64,000 nucleotides of DNA from Comamonas terrae (GTDB lineage Bacteria > Pseudomonadota > Gammaproteobacteria > Burkholderiales > Burkholderiaceae_C). The DNA lies in contig NZ_BCNT01000014.1 of assembly GCF_001544075.1 (NCBI RefSeq), positions 36,685 to 100,684 of the forward strand. The letters run 5' to 3'. Below are positions 17,825-26,631 of this stretch, piece by piece. The notes under the pieces were generated by a model. That model ran no database searches. It saw only the letters and a program-made list of their open reading frames with translations, and was not told where the DNA came from. Every line of letters starts with the position of its first letter. Within the stretch, counting starts at the first letter, position 1. A program made the translations under genes and the position numbers.

Positions 17825-18802
17825 TCAATCAGCCTGGATGCCGAGGTCCTTGATCAGCTTGCCGAAGCGGTTGTAATCGGCGGCGTTGGTCCTGGCCAGG
17901 CGCGCCGGCTCGCCGCCCGCAGGCAGGGCGCCGAAGGTGGCCATCTTGGAGACCACGTCCGGCATCTTGAGGATTTCGTTGAGGTGGGTGTTCAGCAGCT
18001 TGACGGTCTCGGGCGACATGCCCTTGGGGCCGAACAGGCCCTGCCAGGCCGACACTTCCACGTCCTTGATGCCCAGCTCGCCCAGCGTGGGCACGTTGGG
18101 CGCCAGCGTGCTGCGCTGGGCATCGGCCACGGCCAGCACGTTGACCTTGGTACCCGAATAAGGCGCGATGGGACCCCAGGTCATGAAGGTCGTGGGCACG
18201 TGGCCGCCGATCAGGTCGTTGACGGCCGGCGCCACGCCTTTGTAGGGGATGTGGCCCAGCTTGGTGCCGGCGGCCTTGTTGAACATCTCGCCCAGGATGT
18301 GCATGGGCGAGCCGCTGCCGGGGCTGGCATAGGTCAGGTTGCCGCTCTTGCCCTGGCTCACCAGGGTCTTGATGTCCTTGATGCCCGAGCCCTGGCTGGT
18401 GGCCACGAACATGGGCTGCACGCTGGTCTGCACGATGGGCGTGAAGCCGTTGAGTACGTCGTAGCTCGAGCCCGAGGCGGTCTTGAGCACGAACTGCGCG
18501 ATCGCAAAGGTGTTGGGCGCCAGCAGCAGCGTGTAGCCATCGGGCGCGGCCTTGGCCACATGCACGGTGCCGATGGTGCCGCTGGCGCCGGGCCGGTTGT
18601 CCACCACCACGGGCTGGCCCAGGCGCTGGGACAGCTTGTCGGCATACAGGCGCGCCATGGCGTCGGTATCGCCGCCCGCCGGATAGGCCACGACGAGGGT
18701 GATGGGCTTGGCCGGATAGGCTTGCGCCAGCGCGGAACCGGACATCTGGGCTGCAGCCAGCAATGCAGCAGCGATAACTACCTGGCGACGAATGTTTTTC
18801 AT
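17825..18802 (-). CDS. Bug-type periplasmic solute-binding protein (TctC family)
   Basis: This 325-aa receptor has a Sec signal (MKNIRRQVVIAAALLAAAQMSGSALAQA) and the Bug fold. Family motifs are YPAKPITLVVAYPAGGDTDAMAR, VVVDNRPGASGTIG, the YASPGSGSPMHILGE loop and IPYKGVAPAVNDLIGG. Such proteins bind carboxylates, aromatic acids or nicotinamide-like ligands. No tctA/tctB membrane genes are adjacent, as is usual for orphan Bug proteins in this family. It lies 63 bp downstream of the VOC gene, so it closes the SDR-ThDP-ALDH-VOC operon. Confidence 0.93.
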   Translation of the reverse strand: MKNIRRQVVIAAALLAAAQMSGSALAQAYPAKPITLVVAYPAGGDTDAMARLYADKLSQRLGQPVVVDNRPGASGTIGTVHVAKAAPDGYTLLLAPNTFAIAQFVLKTASGSSYDVLNGFTPIVQTSVQPMFVATSQGSGIKDIKTLVSQGKSGNLTYASPGSGSPMHILGEMFNKAAGTKLGHIPYKGVAPAVNDLIGGHVPTTFMTWGPIAPYSGTKVNVLAVADAQRSTLAPNVPTLGELGIKDVEVSAWQGLFGPKGMSPETVKLLNTHLNEILKMPDVVSKMATFGALPAGGEPARLARTNAADYNRFGKLIKDLGIQAD

Positions 18803-18865
18803 GGAATAGCCCGTGGGTTGTGGAATCGTGGAGGGTGGGATACCGGCCGGTGCCGTCAATGCCTC

Positions 18866-19840
18866 TTAATGCTTTTTATCGGTCAGGAACTTGCCGTCGG
18901 CGGCGCCCGCGCCCTTCTGGCGGCGGGTGTTGCCGTCCAGGCCGCCGTCGATCGCCCATTCGGCGAACACCGTCGGGCCGGGCTCGAACTCGCGGGGCTG
19001 CCAGTCGGCCGTGAGCTGGTCCTCGTCGGCGTAGTACTCGACCAGCGCGCCGGCCGGGTTCTTGAAGTACCAGAAGTAGGCCGACGACACGGGGTGGCGG
19101 CCCGGGCCGAGCTGGGTGTCCCAGCCGCAGCGCGAGATGTGCATGCCGCCGCCGAAGACCTCGTGGATGTCGCGCACGGTGAAGGCCACGTGGTTCAGGC
19201 CGGCATGCTTGTCGGGGCGCTGCAGCAGGAAGATGTCGTGGTGGCCGCCATCGGGCGCGGTGCGCAGGAAGGCGCCGCGCTCGGGGTAGCGGTCCGAGGC
19301 CGCGAAGCCGAAGTTGTCCACATAGAAGCGCTCGCAGGCCTGCACGTCCTTGACGAAGAAGACCACGTGGCCGACCTCGATGGGCTGGGCGCGCTCGTAG
19401 GCCGGGCTGGCCTGGTTGATGCGGCCCTTGCGGCTCCAGGTGTTGTACTCGGCGCTGGGCACCTCGACGTCGCGCTTTTGCGTGACCTGCAGGCGCACGG
19501 CCAGGCCGTTGGGGTCGGTGCAGCCGATGCGCCCTCCGTTCGGGCCGCCCTGCTTCACGAAGCCCGGCAGCTGTGCAATGCGGCCTTCGTAGAGCGCGAG
19601 GTCGGCTTCGCTCTCCACCCCCCAGACCACTTCGCGCAGCGTGGGGCCGGCCTCGATGGCGGGCGGCAGGCCGGGGTGGCCGGTGGCGGCCACGATCACG
19701 CGGCAGCCGTTCAAGGTTTCGAACACCAGGCGGTCGGCCTGCTCCTCCACCAGTTTCAGGCCCCAGTCGAGGAAGAACCGGCGGCAGGCCGCCAGGTCGT
19801 CGGCGCCGTAGCTGATTTCGTCAATGCCCAGTACGCTCAT
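18866..19840 (-). CDS. VOC-superfamily extradiol-dioxygenase-like protein
   Basis: This 324-aa protein has two vicinal-oxygen-chelate modules (about 5-125 and 150-270), the size and layout of type I extradiol dioxygenases. Candidate iron ligands are His in EVGHVVFF (about 157), His in LNHVAF (about 216) and Glu in LVEYYADE (about 266). A meta-cleavage of a catechol-like intermediate is the natural guess, because a Rieske oxygenase and an alpha/beta hydrolase lie in the same region. A C-terminal extension of about 45 residues is poor in recognisable motifs. It starts 9 bp after the aldehyde dehydrogenase stop. Confidence 0.85.
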   Translation of the reverse strand: MSVLGIDEISYGADDLAACRRFFLDWGLKLVEEQADRLVFETLNGCRVIVAATGHPGLPPAIEAGPTLREVVWGVESEADLALYEGRIAQLPGFVKQGGPNGGRIGCTDPNGLAVRLQVTQKRDVEVPSAEYNTWSRKGRINQASPAYERAQPIEVGHVVFFVKDVQACERFYVDNFGFAASDRYPERGAFLRTAPDGGHHDIFLLQRPDKHAGLNHVAFTVRDIHEVFGGGMHISRCGWDTQLGPGRHPVSSAYFWYFKNPAGALVEYYADEDQLTADWQPREFEPGPTVFAEWAIDGGLDGNTRRQKGAGAADGKFLTDKKH

Positions 19841-19849
19841 GATGATTCC

Positions 19850-21325
19850 TTAATTTGCCCAGGCCAGGGGATTGGCGTTCAGACCCCAGTACAGGCTCTT
19901 CTGCTCCATGTACTGCTGGATGCCCATGCGGCCCTTTTCGCGGCCCAGGCCGCTGTCGCGCCAGCCGCCGAACGGCGTGGAGATCGAGAACTGCTTGTAG
20001 GTGTTGATCCACACGGTGCCGGCCTGCACCGCGCGGCCGATGCGCCAGGCGGCCTTGTAGTCGCGCGTCCAGATGCCGGCGGCCAGCGCGTAGACGCTGT
20101 CGTTGGCCTGCTCGAGCAGCGATTCCTCGTCGTCGAAGGGCATGGCCACGAGCACGGGGCCGAAGATCTCCTGCTGGCAGATCTGGTCGCTGTTGGTCAC
20201 GCCTTCGAGGATGGTCGGGCGGTAGTAGTAGCCGCGCTCGTACTGCGCGCCCTCGGGGCGGTGGCCGCCGGTGCGCAGCCGGCCGCCTTCGGACAGGCCC
20301 AGCTGCACATAGCTCTCGATGGTTTCGCGGTGCTTGGCGGTGATCAGCGGGCCCATCTGGGTGCGCTCGTCGGCCGGGTCGCCCACGCGCAGCTGCGCGG
20401 CCTTGGCCGTCAGGCGCTCCATGAAGTCGCCATAGAGCTTCTTGGCCACGAACAGGCGCGAGCCGGCGATGCAGGATTCGCCCGAGGAGCTGAAGATGCC
20501 GTAGAGCACGCCGTTGACGGCGTGGTCGAGGTCGGCGTCCTCCAGCACCATGGTGGCCGACTTGCCGCCCAGCTCCAGCGAGACGGGCATCATCTTGTCG
20601 GCCGCGATGCGGGCGATGTGCTTGCCGGTGGAGGTGCCGCCGGTGAAGGACACGCGCTTGACCAGCGGGTGCTTGGTGATGGCGTCGCCGATCACCGAGC
20701 CGCGGCCGGGCAGCACGCTGACCGTGCCCTTCGGAACCCCCGCTTCCTCGCAGATCTTCGCCAGCTCCAGCGCCAGCAGCGGCGTGGCTTCGGCGGGCTT
20801 GACAACCACGGCGTTGCCAGCGGCCAGCGCCGGGGCGAGCTTCTGCGCCTCGCTGGCGATGGGCGAGTTCCACGGCGTGATGGCCGCGACCACGCCCATG
20901 GGCTCGTAGACGCTCATGGTCATGAAGTCGCCGCGGGGCGGCGTGAGCGTCTCCTCCATGGTCTCGCAGGCGGCCGCGAAGTACTGGAAGGTGCCTGCGG
21001 CGCTGGCCACCAGGGCGCGCGTCTCGTTGATGGGCTTGCCGTTGTCCAGGCGCTGCAGCTGGGCCAGCGGCTCGGCGCGCTCGCGGATCAGCTGGGCCAC
21101 GCGGTGCAGCACGGCGGCGCGCTCGTGGGGCTTCTTCTGCGCCCAGCCGCTGGTGCGGAAGGCCTGGTCGGCCTTCTGGATGGCCTCCTCCACGTCGGCC
21201 AGGCTGGGGGCGCGCAGGCGGCCCACGACTTCGCCGGTCGCGGGGTAGAGCGTGGCGGACTCGTCGCCGCCGCCCAGGCGCCATTCGCCGGCGATGTTGA
21301 TGGGGAGCAGTTCAAGGTTGGCCAT
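19850..21325 (-). CDS. NAD(P)-dependent aldehyde dehydrogenase
   Basis: This 491-aa ALDH has all the catalytic elements: ITPWNSP (cofactor and oxyanion Asn), SFTGGTSTGK, general base Glu in LELGGKSA, nucleophile Cys in SSGESCIAG (about 285) and QEIFGPVL. The ATG at 21325 fits the family length; a longer open frame upstream overlaps the ThDP gene and is not real. It sits 11 bp after the ThDP enzyme and 9 bp before the VOC gene. Pairing with a 2-oxoacid-decarboxylase-like ThDP enzyme suggests it oxidises the aldehyde that enzyme releases, but a ring-fission semialdehyde is also possible. Confidence 0.93.
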   Translation of the reverse strand: MANLELLPINIAGEWRLGGGDESATLYPATGEVVGRLRAPSLADVEEAIQKADQAFRTSGWAQKKPHERAAVLHRVAQLIRERAEPLAQLQRLDNGKPINETRALVASAAGTFQYFAAACETMEETLTPPRGDFMTMSVYEPMGVVAAITPWNSPIASEAQKLAPALAAGNAVVVKPAEATPLLALELAKICEEAGVPKGTVSVLPGRGSVIGDAITKHPLVKRVSFTGGTSTGKHIARIAADKMMPVSLELGGKSATMVLEDADLDHAVNGVLYGIFSSSGESCIAGSRLFVAKKLYGDFMERLTAKAAQLRVGDPADERTQMGPLITAKHRETIESYVQLGLSEGGRLRTGGHRPEGAQYERGYYYRPTILEGVTNSDQICQQEIFGPVLVAMPFDDEESLLEQANDSVYALAAGIWTRDYKAAWRIGRAVQAGTVWINTYKQFSISTPFGGWRDSGLGREKGRMGIQQYMEQKSLYWGLNANPLAWAN

Positions 21326-21336
21326 GGTGAAACTCC

Positions 21337-23031
21337 TCACTGCGCCTTGGTGGTGGCCGGGATCTGGTCGAGCTTGTTCACCGGCGGGCCCGAGAACGCG
21401 GTCTTGAAGCTGCCGATGGCGCGCATGTCGATCTCCAGCAGGAAGGGGCCTACCTGGTTCCAGGCAGACTGCAGCACGGCGGGCAGCTCCTGCAGGTTCC
21501 CCACGCGGGCATGGGGCAGCTGGATCGAGGCGCACAGCTGCGCATAGTCGGGCGTATGCAGCTCCACATAGCAGCGGCGGCCGCCGTAGGAGGCGTCCTG
21601 GATGTTCTGGATCACGCCATAGCGCTGGTCGTTCATCAGCACGATCAGGGTGTTGCACTTTTCCTGCACCAGCGTGGCGAGTTCGCCCAGGTTCAGGATG
21701 AAGCCGCCGTCGCCGGCCAGGCCCAGGGTCTTGCGGCCCGAGCCGGTCTCGGCCGCGCCGATGGCCGCGCCGATGGCCATGGGCATGCCCATGCCGATGC
21801 CGCCGCCCGTGGCATGCACGCCGGCGTTGGGCTCGAAGAAACGCAGCTCGCGATTGCCCCAGGTGCTGTTGGAAACGGTCACGTCGCGCACCCAGTTGAA
21901 CTGGCGGCCCGCCACCTGCTGCAGCTGCTGCACCAGGGCGCTGTAGGGACCGAGGCCGTCGTGCAGCGTGGCCACCACTTCCTTGTGCGTCTGGCGCAGG
22001 TCGGCCAGCAGTTCGGGGTCGGCCTGGTAGCCGCGCGCCTCCAGGCGGTCGGCCAGGCCCGCCAGGGCCAGGGCCGAGTCGCCGCAGACAAAGCCGTCAT
22101 CGATGTAGCAGCGGCCCTGCTGGGCGGCGTCCACGTCGATGCGCAGCAGCGGGCGCGGCAGCTTGAGTTCGTACTTCAGCGTCTCGTTGCTGCGCAGGCG
22201 CGTGCCCACGGCCAGCATGGCGTCGCAGCGCTGGTAGAAGGCCTCGACGGGCTTCTGGATGTTGTAGGCGCCCAGCGAGGCCGGATCGTCCTCGGGCACG
22301 ATGCCGCGGCCCTGCACGGTGGTGACGATGCCGAAGCCCAGCTTCTTGAGGCGCTCCACCTGGGGGCCCGCATGGCGTGCGCCGCCGCCCAGCCACAGCA
22401 GCGGGCGCCTGGCCTTGGCCAGCGTGTCGGCCAGCGCGTCCAGCGCAGCCGGGCTGGGCGCCGCCGCCGTCACGGGCAGGGGCGACAGGTCGGCGGGCAT
22501 GTCGATCAGGGCCTGCTGGATGTCGATCGGAATTTCCACGCTCACCGGGCCGGTGGGCGCGGTCATCGCGGCCTGCACCGCGGCCTTGAGCGTGGACAGG
22601 CAGGTCTCGGCGCTGCGCACGCGGAAGGCCGCCTTGGAGACGGCGCCCAGCATGGTCAGCTGGTCCGGCGCCTCGTGGATGTACGACAGCTTCTGGTCGA
22701 TGTACTGGGTCTCGATCTGGCCCGTGATGTGCAGCAGCGGCGTGCCGGCCGTATAGGCTTCCACCAGGCTGCCGGCGATGTTGCCCGCGGCCGGGCCGGT
22801 GCTGGTGATGCACACGCCCAGGCTGGAGGTGGAGCGGGCGCAGGCATCGGCCATGTTGCCGGCGCCGGCTTCTCCGCGCGCCATCACGAAGCGCACCTTG
22901 CCGCGCGCATGCAGCGCGTCGAGGATGGGCATGTTGTGGATGGAGATCACGCCGAATGCGGCCTTCACGCCGCAATGCTCGAGGAATTCGGCGATGACGG
23001 CGCCAACGGTGATTTGGGGGGTGTTAGGCAT
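21337..23031 (-). CDS. Thiamine-diphosphate-dependent enzyme (acetolactate synthase/benzoylformate decarboxylase type)
   Basis: This 564-aa ThDP enzyme has three domains: a PYR domain with the activating Glu in ARGEAGAGNMADA (Glu about 54), a central domain, and a PP domain with the cofactor motif AGDGGFILN (near 438) ending at MND. It lacks a partner small subunit, so a 2-oxoacid decarboxylase or carboligase is likelier than true acetolactate synthase. The start overlaps the preceding SDR gene by 8 bp, and ALDH follows at 11 bp. The substrate is unknown. The ALDH downstream suggests an aldehyde product. Confidence 0.88.
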   Translation of the reverse strand: MPNTPQITVGAVIAEFLEHCGVKAAFGVISIHNMPILDALHARGKVRFVMARGEAGAGNMADACARSTSSLGVCITSTGPAAGNIAGSLVEAYTAGTPLLHITGQIETQYIDQKLSYIHEAPDQLTMLGAVSKAAFRVRSAETCLSTLKAAVQAAMTAPTGPVSVEIPIDIQQALIDMPADLSPLPVTAAAPSPAALDALADTLAKARRPLLWLGGGARHAGPQVERLKKLGFGIVTTVQGRGIVPEDDPASLGAYNIQKPVEAFYQRCDAMLAVGTRLRSNETLKYELKLPRPLLRIDVDAAQQGRCYIDDGFVCGDSALALAGLADRLEARGYQADPELLADLRQTHKEVVATLHDGLGPYSALVQQLQQVAGRQFNWVRDVTVSNSTWGNRELRFFEPNAGVHATGGGIGMGMPMAIGAAIGAAETGSGRKTLGLAGDGGFILNLGELATLVQEKCNTLIVLMNDQRYGVIQNIQDASYGGRRCYVELHTPDYAQLCASIQLPHARVGNLQELPAVLQSAWNQVGPFLLEIDMRAIGSFKTAFSGPPVNKLDQIPATTKAQ

Positions 23032-23824
23032 GGCGGGAAAGGCCTCCGGAAACGTCGATGTGGCTGCCGGTCGTGTACGACGACAGCGGCGTGGCGAGAT
23101 AGAAAATGGCGCGGGCGGCTTCCGCGGGCGAGCCCAGGCGGCCCAGCGGAATGGATTTCTTGCGGGCGAGGTCGGCGCTCCACTGCTCCCAGGTCTGGCT
23201 CCGGTCCTCGCGGGCCTCGAAGCGGCGGCGCCACTGGCCGGACTCGATGAGGCCGACCAGGATGCCGTTGACACGTATGCCCCTGGGCGCGAATTCGGTG
23301 GCCATGGAGCGCACCAGGTTCTTGAGGCCGGCGCGCGCGGCCGAGGTGGCGACCATGTGCGGCTCGGGCTGGGAGGCCAGCAGCGAATTCACGCAGACGA
23401 TGGCCGAGCCCTCGCCGCGCTCGAGCTGCGGCAGAAAGGCACGCGTGGGATGCAGCACCGAGAAGAACTTCAGGTGCAGCTCCTCGGTCCAGGCTTCGTC
23501 GGTGGTACTCTCGAAGGTCGAGACACGGCCCTGGCCTGCGTTGTTGACGAGGATGGAGGCCGGGCCCAGGGCCGCCTCGCAGTCCTGGGCGAATTGCCGT
23601 ACCTGGGCAGCGTCGAGCACGTCGCAGGCCTTGGCGAACAGCCGCTCGCGCGCCGTGGGATGGATGTGCAGCAGATGCTGCACGGCCTGCTCCAGGCGCT
23701 CGGGGTTGCGGCCGCACAGGGCCACGCGGGCGCCCCGGGCCAGCAGCAGTTCCACTGTGGCCAGGCCTATGCCCGAGGAGCCGCCGGTGACGACGGCCGT
23801 GGCGTCGAGTTGGTAATCATGCAT
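23024..23824 (-). CDS. Short-chain dehydrogenase/reductase with altered active site
   Basis: This 266-aa SDR has a good Rossmann motif (TGGSSGIG near 14-21) and NNAG, and a C-terminal GSHIDVSGG. At the place of the catalytic YxxxK it reads TSAARAG: Thr at about 160 replaces Tyr and Arg at about 164 replaces Lys. It may therefore be inactive as a classical oxidoreductase, or use a different chemistry. The frame is intact and overlaps both neighbours by 8 bp, so it is not decaying. It lies between an IclR gene and the ThDP gene in one operon. Confidence 0.88.
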   Translation of the reverse strand: MHDYQLDATAVVTGGSSGIGLATVELLLARGARVALCGRNPERLEQAVQHLLHIHPTARERLFAKACDVLDAAQVRQFAQDCEAALGPASILVNNAGQGRVSTFESTTDEAWTEELHLKFFSVLHPTRAFLPQLERGEGSAIVCVNSLLASQPEPHMVATSAARAGLKNLVRSMATEFAPRGIRVNGILVGLIESGQWRRRFEAREDRSQTWEQWSADLARKKSIPLGRLGSPAEAARAIFYLATPLSSYTTGSHIDVSGGLSRHA

Positions 23825-24674
23825 GGCCGCCTCCTGCGCGCCGTGAAGTGATGGACAGAATCTGCGCGCTGGTCTGCGGCCGGTAGTTGAGCAGCTCCGA
23901 CAGCTCGTCGGCCGCGGCGCATACGCGCGGCACCAGCTGCGCCTGGCGCTCGGGATCGATCTGGGCCGAGGCCAGGGTCACGCCCAGGGCCGCGACGACG
24001 CGGCCGCTGTGGTCGCGCACGGGCGCCGCGATGGTGGAGATCGAGCTTTCGTAGAAGCCCGCGCCCGCGACATGGCCGCGCTCGCGGTCGGCCTGGACCA
24101 GGTCGAACAGCTCCAGCACCGTCCTGGGCGTCTTGGGCGAATGGCCTTCCAGGTGCTCCTCCGGATAGAGCGCGCGCAGCTCGGGCAGCGACAGGTCGGC
24201 CAGCAGAATGCGGCCCAGCAGCGTGGCATGGGCGGGCAACCGCGTGCCCACGCGCACCGAGCTGGTCAGCGGCGTCGGTGGGGTGACCTTGGCCACGTAG
24301 ACGATGGAGCGGCCGTCGCGCACCACGATGTTGCAGGGGACGCGGATCTCGTCGCACAGCCGCGCGATCACGGGCTGGCCCAGCTCGGTCAGGTCCATGG
24401 AGGACAGGAACTCGAAGCCCAGGCGCAGCACGGACAGGCCCAGCCGGTAGTCGTTGCCGCCTTCGGCGCGCTGCAGAAAGCCCATGGCTTCCAGCGTGTT
24501 GAGCATGCGGAACACCGTGGCGCGCGGCAGCTGCAGGCGGCGCGCCAGCTCGGGCGCGCCCAGCGTGGCGTTGTCGCGGCCGAACTCCTGCAGCAGGCGC
24601 AGGCCGCGCTCCAGCGCGGGCACCATGTACTTGTCGGAGCCGCCGTCGGCGGTCGCGTTGTCGTTGTCGCTCAT
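23817..24674 (-). CDS. IclR-family transcriptional regulator 1
   Basis: This 285-aa regulator has an N-terminal winged helix (about 18-80, with GAPELARRLQLPRATVFRMLNTLE) and a C-terminal effector domain (STIAAPVRDHSGRVVAALGV near 205). It is embedded in the operon it probably controls, 13 bp after the SDR gene and overlapping the next SDR gene by 8 bp. It is a paralogue of the IclR gene at 28694-29500; the two share the ERGLRLL start, helix-turn-helix wording and effector-domain wording. A candidate operator stands at 25478-25512. The effector is unknown. Confidence 0.93.
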   Translation of the reverse strand: MSDNDNATADGGSDKYMVPALERGLRLLQEFGRDNATLGAPELARRLQLPRATVFRMLNTLEAMGFLQRAEGGNDYRLGLSVLRLGFEFLSSMDLTELGQPVIARLCDEIRVPCNIVVRDGRSIVYVAKVTPPTPLTSSVRVGTRLPAHATLLGRILLADLSLPELRALYPEEHLEGHSPKTPRTVLELFDLVQADRERGHVAGAGFYESSISTIAAPVRDHSGRVVAALGVTLASAQIDPERQAQLVPRVCAAADELSELLNYRPQTSAQILSITSRRAGGGHA

Positions 24675-24687
24675 GGCGGGCCTGCGC

Positions 24688-25464
24688 TCAGTTCATGACG
24701 AAGCCGCCGTTGACGGGCAGTACCTGGCCCGTCACGAAGCGGGCACCGTCCGACAGCAGATAGGCCACGGCGCCCGAGACATCCTCGGGGCGCTGCTCGC
24801 GCTGCAGCGCGCGCTGGTCGATGTAGAGGCGGTGGCGGTGCTCGGGCACGTACTCGGTGGCCTCGACCAGCACCAGGCCGGGCGCCACGGCATTGACGGT
24901 GACGTTGTCGCCACCCATTTCGCGGGCCATGGCATGGGTCATGGCCATGACGGCGCCCTTGCTGGCCACGTAGGCCATGAGGTTGGGCGCGCCCCACAGC
25001 GCGGTGTCGGAAGCCAGGTTGACGACGGCGCCGCGGCCGCTGTCACGCAGCGCGGCGCGGCAGGCGCGCGTCATCAGCCAGACGCCGCGCACGTTGACGT
25101 TCATCACCTGGTCCCACTTCTCGAGGGCGATGTCGTCCATGCCCTTGCCGCCCGAGTCGGTGACGGCGGCGTTGTTGACCAGGCCGTCCAGGCCGCCCAG
25201 CAGCTTGACGGCCTGCTGCGCGCACTGGTCGATGGAAGCGGGGTTGCTGGCGTCGAAGGCCACGCCATGGGCCTGCAGGCCCTGGCTGCGCAGCTGCTCC
25301 ACGGACCGGGCCAGCAGCTCCTCGCGCAGATCGGCCAGCACGACCTGCGCTCCCTGCGTGCACAGCGTCTGCGCAAAGGCAAAACCCAGGCCGCGCGCGG
25401 CGCCGGTGACGAGAATCCGGCGCCCTGCGAGCGATCCGGTGGGTTGCGTGGTGTTCATGCTCAT
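24688..25464 (-). CDS. Short-chain dehydrogenase/reductase, classical active site
   Basis: This 258-aa SDR has cofactor motif TGAARGLG, NNAAV, Ser in NLASDTA and the catalytic pair Tyr/Lys in YVASKG, with the C-terminal GQVLPVNGGF. It is an NAD(P)-dependent alcohol dehydrogenase or ketoreductase. The acidic residue after the second strand (LADLRE) suggests NAD preference. It is the first gene of the operon, and the ATG at 25464 sits close behind AGGG (an alternative start is 25458). The double IclR-like operator lies just upstream. Confidence 0.92.
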   Translation of the reverse strand: MSMNTTQPTGSLAGRRILVTGAARGLGFAFAQTLCTQGAQVVLADLREELLARSVEQLRSQGLQAHGVAFDASNPASIDQCAQQAVKLLGGLDGLVNNAAVTDSGGKGMDDIALEKWDQVMNVNVRGVWLMTRACRAALRDSGRGAVVNLASDTALWGAPNLMAYVASKGAVMAMTHAMAREMGGDNVTVNAVAPGLVLVEATEYVPEHRHRLYIDQRALQREQRPEDVSGAVAYLLSDGARFVTGQVLPVNGGFVMN

Positions 25465-25477
25465 TCTGCCCTGTTTT

Positions 25478-25512
25478 GTTTCAAATATGAAATGACACTT
25501 TTTTCTTGAAAC
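25478..25512 (-). promoter_or_regulatory. Candidate double IclR-type operator before the SDR operon
   Basis: Two 16-bp boxes lie 19 bp apart centre to centre: GTTTCA-AATA-TGAAAT at 25478-25493, a near-perfect dyad, and a weaker one at 25497-25512 ending TGAAAC. The same layout occurs before the cupin gene at 30972-31006. IclR-family sites are commonly of the GTTTCA/TGAAAC kind. The assignment to the local IclR proteins is inferred. Confidence 0.6.
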
Positions 25513-25683
25513 AGATGGCAGTTTAGTGACGATCAAATCGGGCAACACCACGGGAAAACCCGTAAGAGATACAAAAAATAACGCGCCCCGCAGGCGCAAA
25601 AAAACCGCGGCAAGCGCGGTGGGGAAAACAGGGTTCGCCCAAGGAACCGGCGGCAGCCCCGGCAGGGCATGGCGGAGTCCTGG

Positions 25684-25771
25684 TTTGATAGCGGATGGCG
25701 CGCACCAGCTCCTGGCTTCATGCAGGAAACCAACCAGGATTCAGCCGGGACAGGCGCCAGCCGCTATCAAA
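25684..25771. repeat. 88-bp inverted-repeat element (GCTATCAAA family)
   Basis: The ends TTTGATAGCGG-a-TGGCGC and GCGCCA-g-CCGCTATCAAA pair over 17 of 18 positions and enclose about 52 bp. This is the most complete member of a family with partial copies elsewhere in the window. It could act as a terminator-like structure for mtnN or be a non-autonomous element. Confidence 0.7.
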
Positions 25772-25793
25772 AAGCTGAGGCAAGCGCAGGACG

Positions 25794-26531
25794 CTATGCC
25801 AGCTGGCGCAGAAAGTCCGACACCACCTGCTGGGCGTAGCGGCTGGCCACGGTGCGCACGAACGTGGAGAAGTCCACATGAGCGCTGTCGTCGGCGCGGT
25901 CCGAGATGGTGCGCATGGCCGCGAACGGCACGCCGTAGTCGAAGCAGGCCTGGGCCACGGCCGCGCCTTCCATCTCCACGGCCAGCACATCGTGGCCTGC
26001 GGCCTGCAGCTCGCTGCGCAGGCGGTCGCTGGCCTGGCGCGAGCCCACGAACCGGTCGCCGCTGGCGATCAGCCCCTGGTGCACACGGGCCGAGGCATGG
26101 GAAGCGACGATGCCGGCCTGGACCGCGCCGGCCGCCGCCCGCGCCAGGGCGTCCGTCATCGCGCCGTCGCTGGCCAGCGTGCTGCGGCCGTAGCCCGGCA
26201 TTTCCCAGCGCGGAAAGATCGGCGAGGCATCCATGTCGTGCTGCAGGAACTGGCGCGCGATCACCACGTCGCCCACGTTCACGCCCTGCCCCATGCCGCC
26301 GGCCACGCCGGTGAACACGATGGCGCGCACGCCGAAGCGCTCGATCAGCGCCGCCGTGGTGGTGGCTGCGGCCACCTTGCCTATGCCCGACAGCGCGCAC
26401 ACCACCTCGTGCCCGTGCAGCCGGCCCCGCCAGAATTCGCGCCCCGCATGGCGAAGGCTCTGCATCCCGCCCATGGCATCCACCAGTCCGTGTTGTTCTT
26501 CGGCAAGAGCACTGAGGATGGCGATGGTCAT
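25794..26531 (-). CDS. mtnN: 5'-methylthioadenosine/S-adenosylhomocysteine nucleosidase
   Basis: This 245-aa enzyme hydrolyses the glycosidic bond of MTA and SAH, feeding methionine salvage and clearing SAM by-products. The N-terminus MTIAILSALAEEQHGL, the GIGKVAAA and FTGVAGG loops, EMEGAA (purine/ribose site) and RTISDRAD with the catalytic Asp are all present. The ATG at 26531 starts the first beta strand exactly; the open frame upstream would run through the terminator at 26564-26594. It looks monocistronic, with a terminator in front and a repeat element behind. It is a housekeeping gene lying inside the catabolic region. Confidence 0.95.
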   Translation of the reverse strand: MTIAILSALAEEQHGLVDAMGGMQSLRHAGREFWRGRLHGHEVVCALSGIGKVAAATTTAALIERFGVRAIVFTGVAGGMGQGVNVGDVVIARQFLQHDMDASPIFPRWEMPGYGRSTLASDGAMTDALARAAAGAVQAGIVASHASARVHQGLIASGDRFVGSRQASDRLRSELQAAGHDVLAVEMEGAAVAQACFDYGVPFAAMRTISDRADDSAHVDFSTFVRTVASRYAQQVVSDFLRQLA

Positions 26532-26563
26532 GGGCGTGGTGATTCCGGAACAAGGAGGGAAAA

Positions 26564-26594
26564 GACAAAAAGCGGCACGGGGCCGCTTTTTGTC
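26564..26594. terminator. Rho-independent terminator
   Basis: A perfect 13-bp stem GACAAAAAGCGGC / GCCGCTTTTTGTC with a 5-nt loop lies after the Bug receptor stop and ahead of mtnN. It can work on both strands. Confidence 0.9.
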
Positions 26595-26631
26595 GGGGCG
26601 CAAGAACGCGATTAGAGCACCAGAACGGCTC

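Larger units (their letters stand above)
25465..25793. other. Gene-free region (329 bp) between SDR operon and mtnN
   Basis: It holds the double operator at its left end and A-rich tracts with short GC hairpins around 25585-25625 (CCGC/GCGG). An 88-bp inverted-repeat element at 25684-25771 lies just downstream of mtnN. No supportable coding sequence was seen on either strand. Confidence 0.6.

Noticed and set aside
17696..21547. Very long open frame opposite the Bug/VOC/ALDH genes (over 1200 codons)
   Set aside because: High GC keeps the antisense frame open. The minus-strand genes have clear families and ribosome sites; the plus frame is His/Gly/Ala-rich with no domain.
25526..26314. Arg-rich plus-strand frame from 25526
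   Set aside because: It crosses the operator-downstream region, the inverted-repeat element and mtnN; the composition is typical of a non-coding frame.
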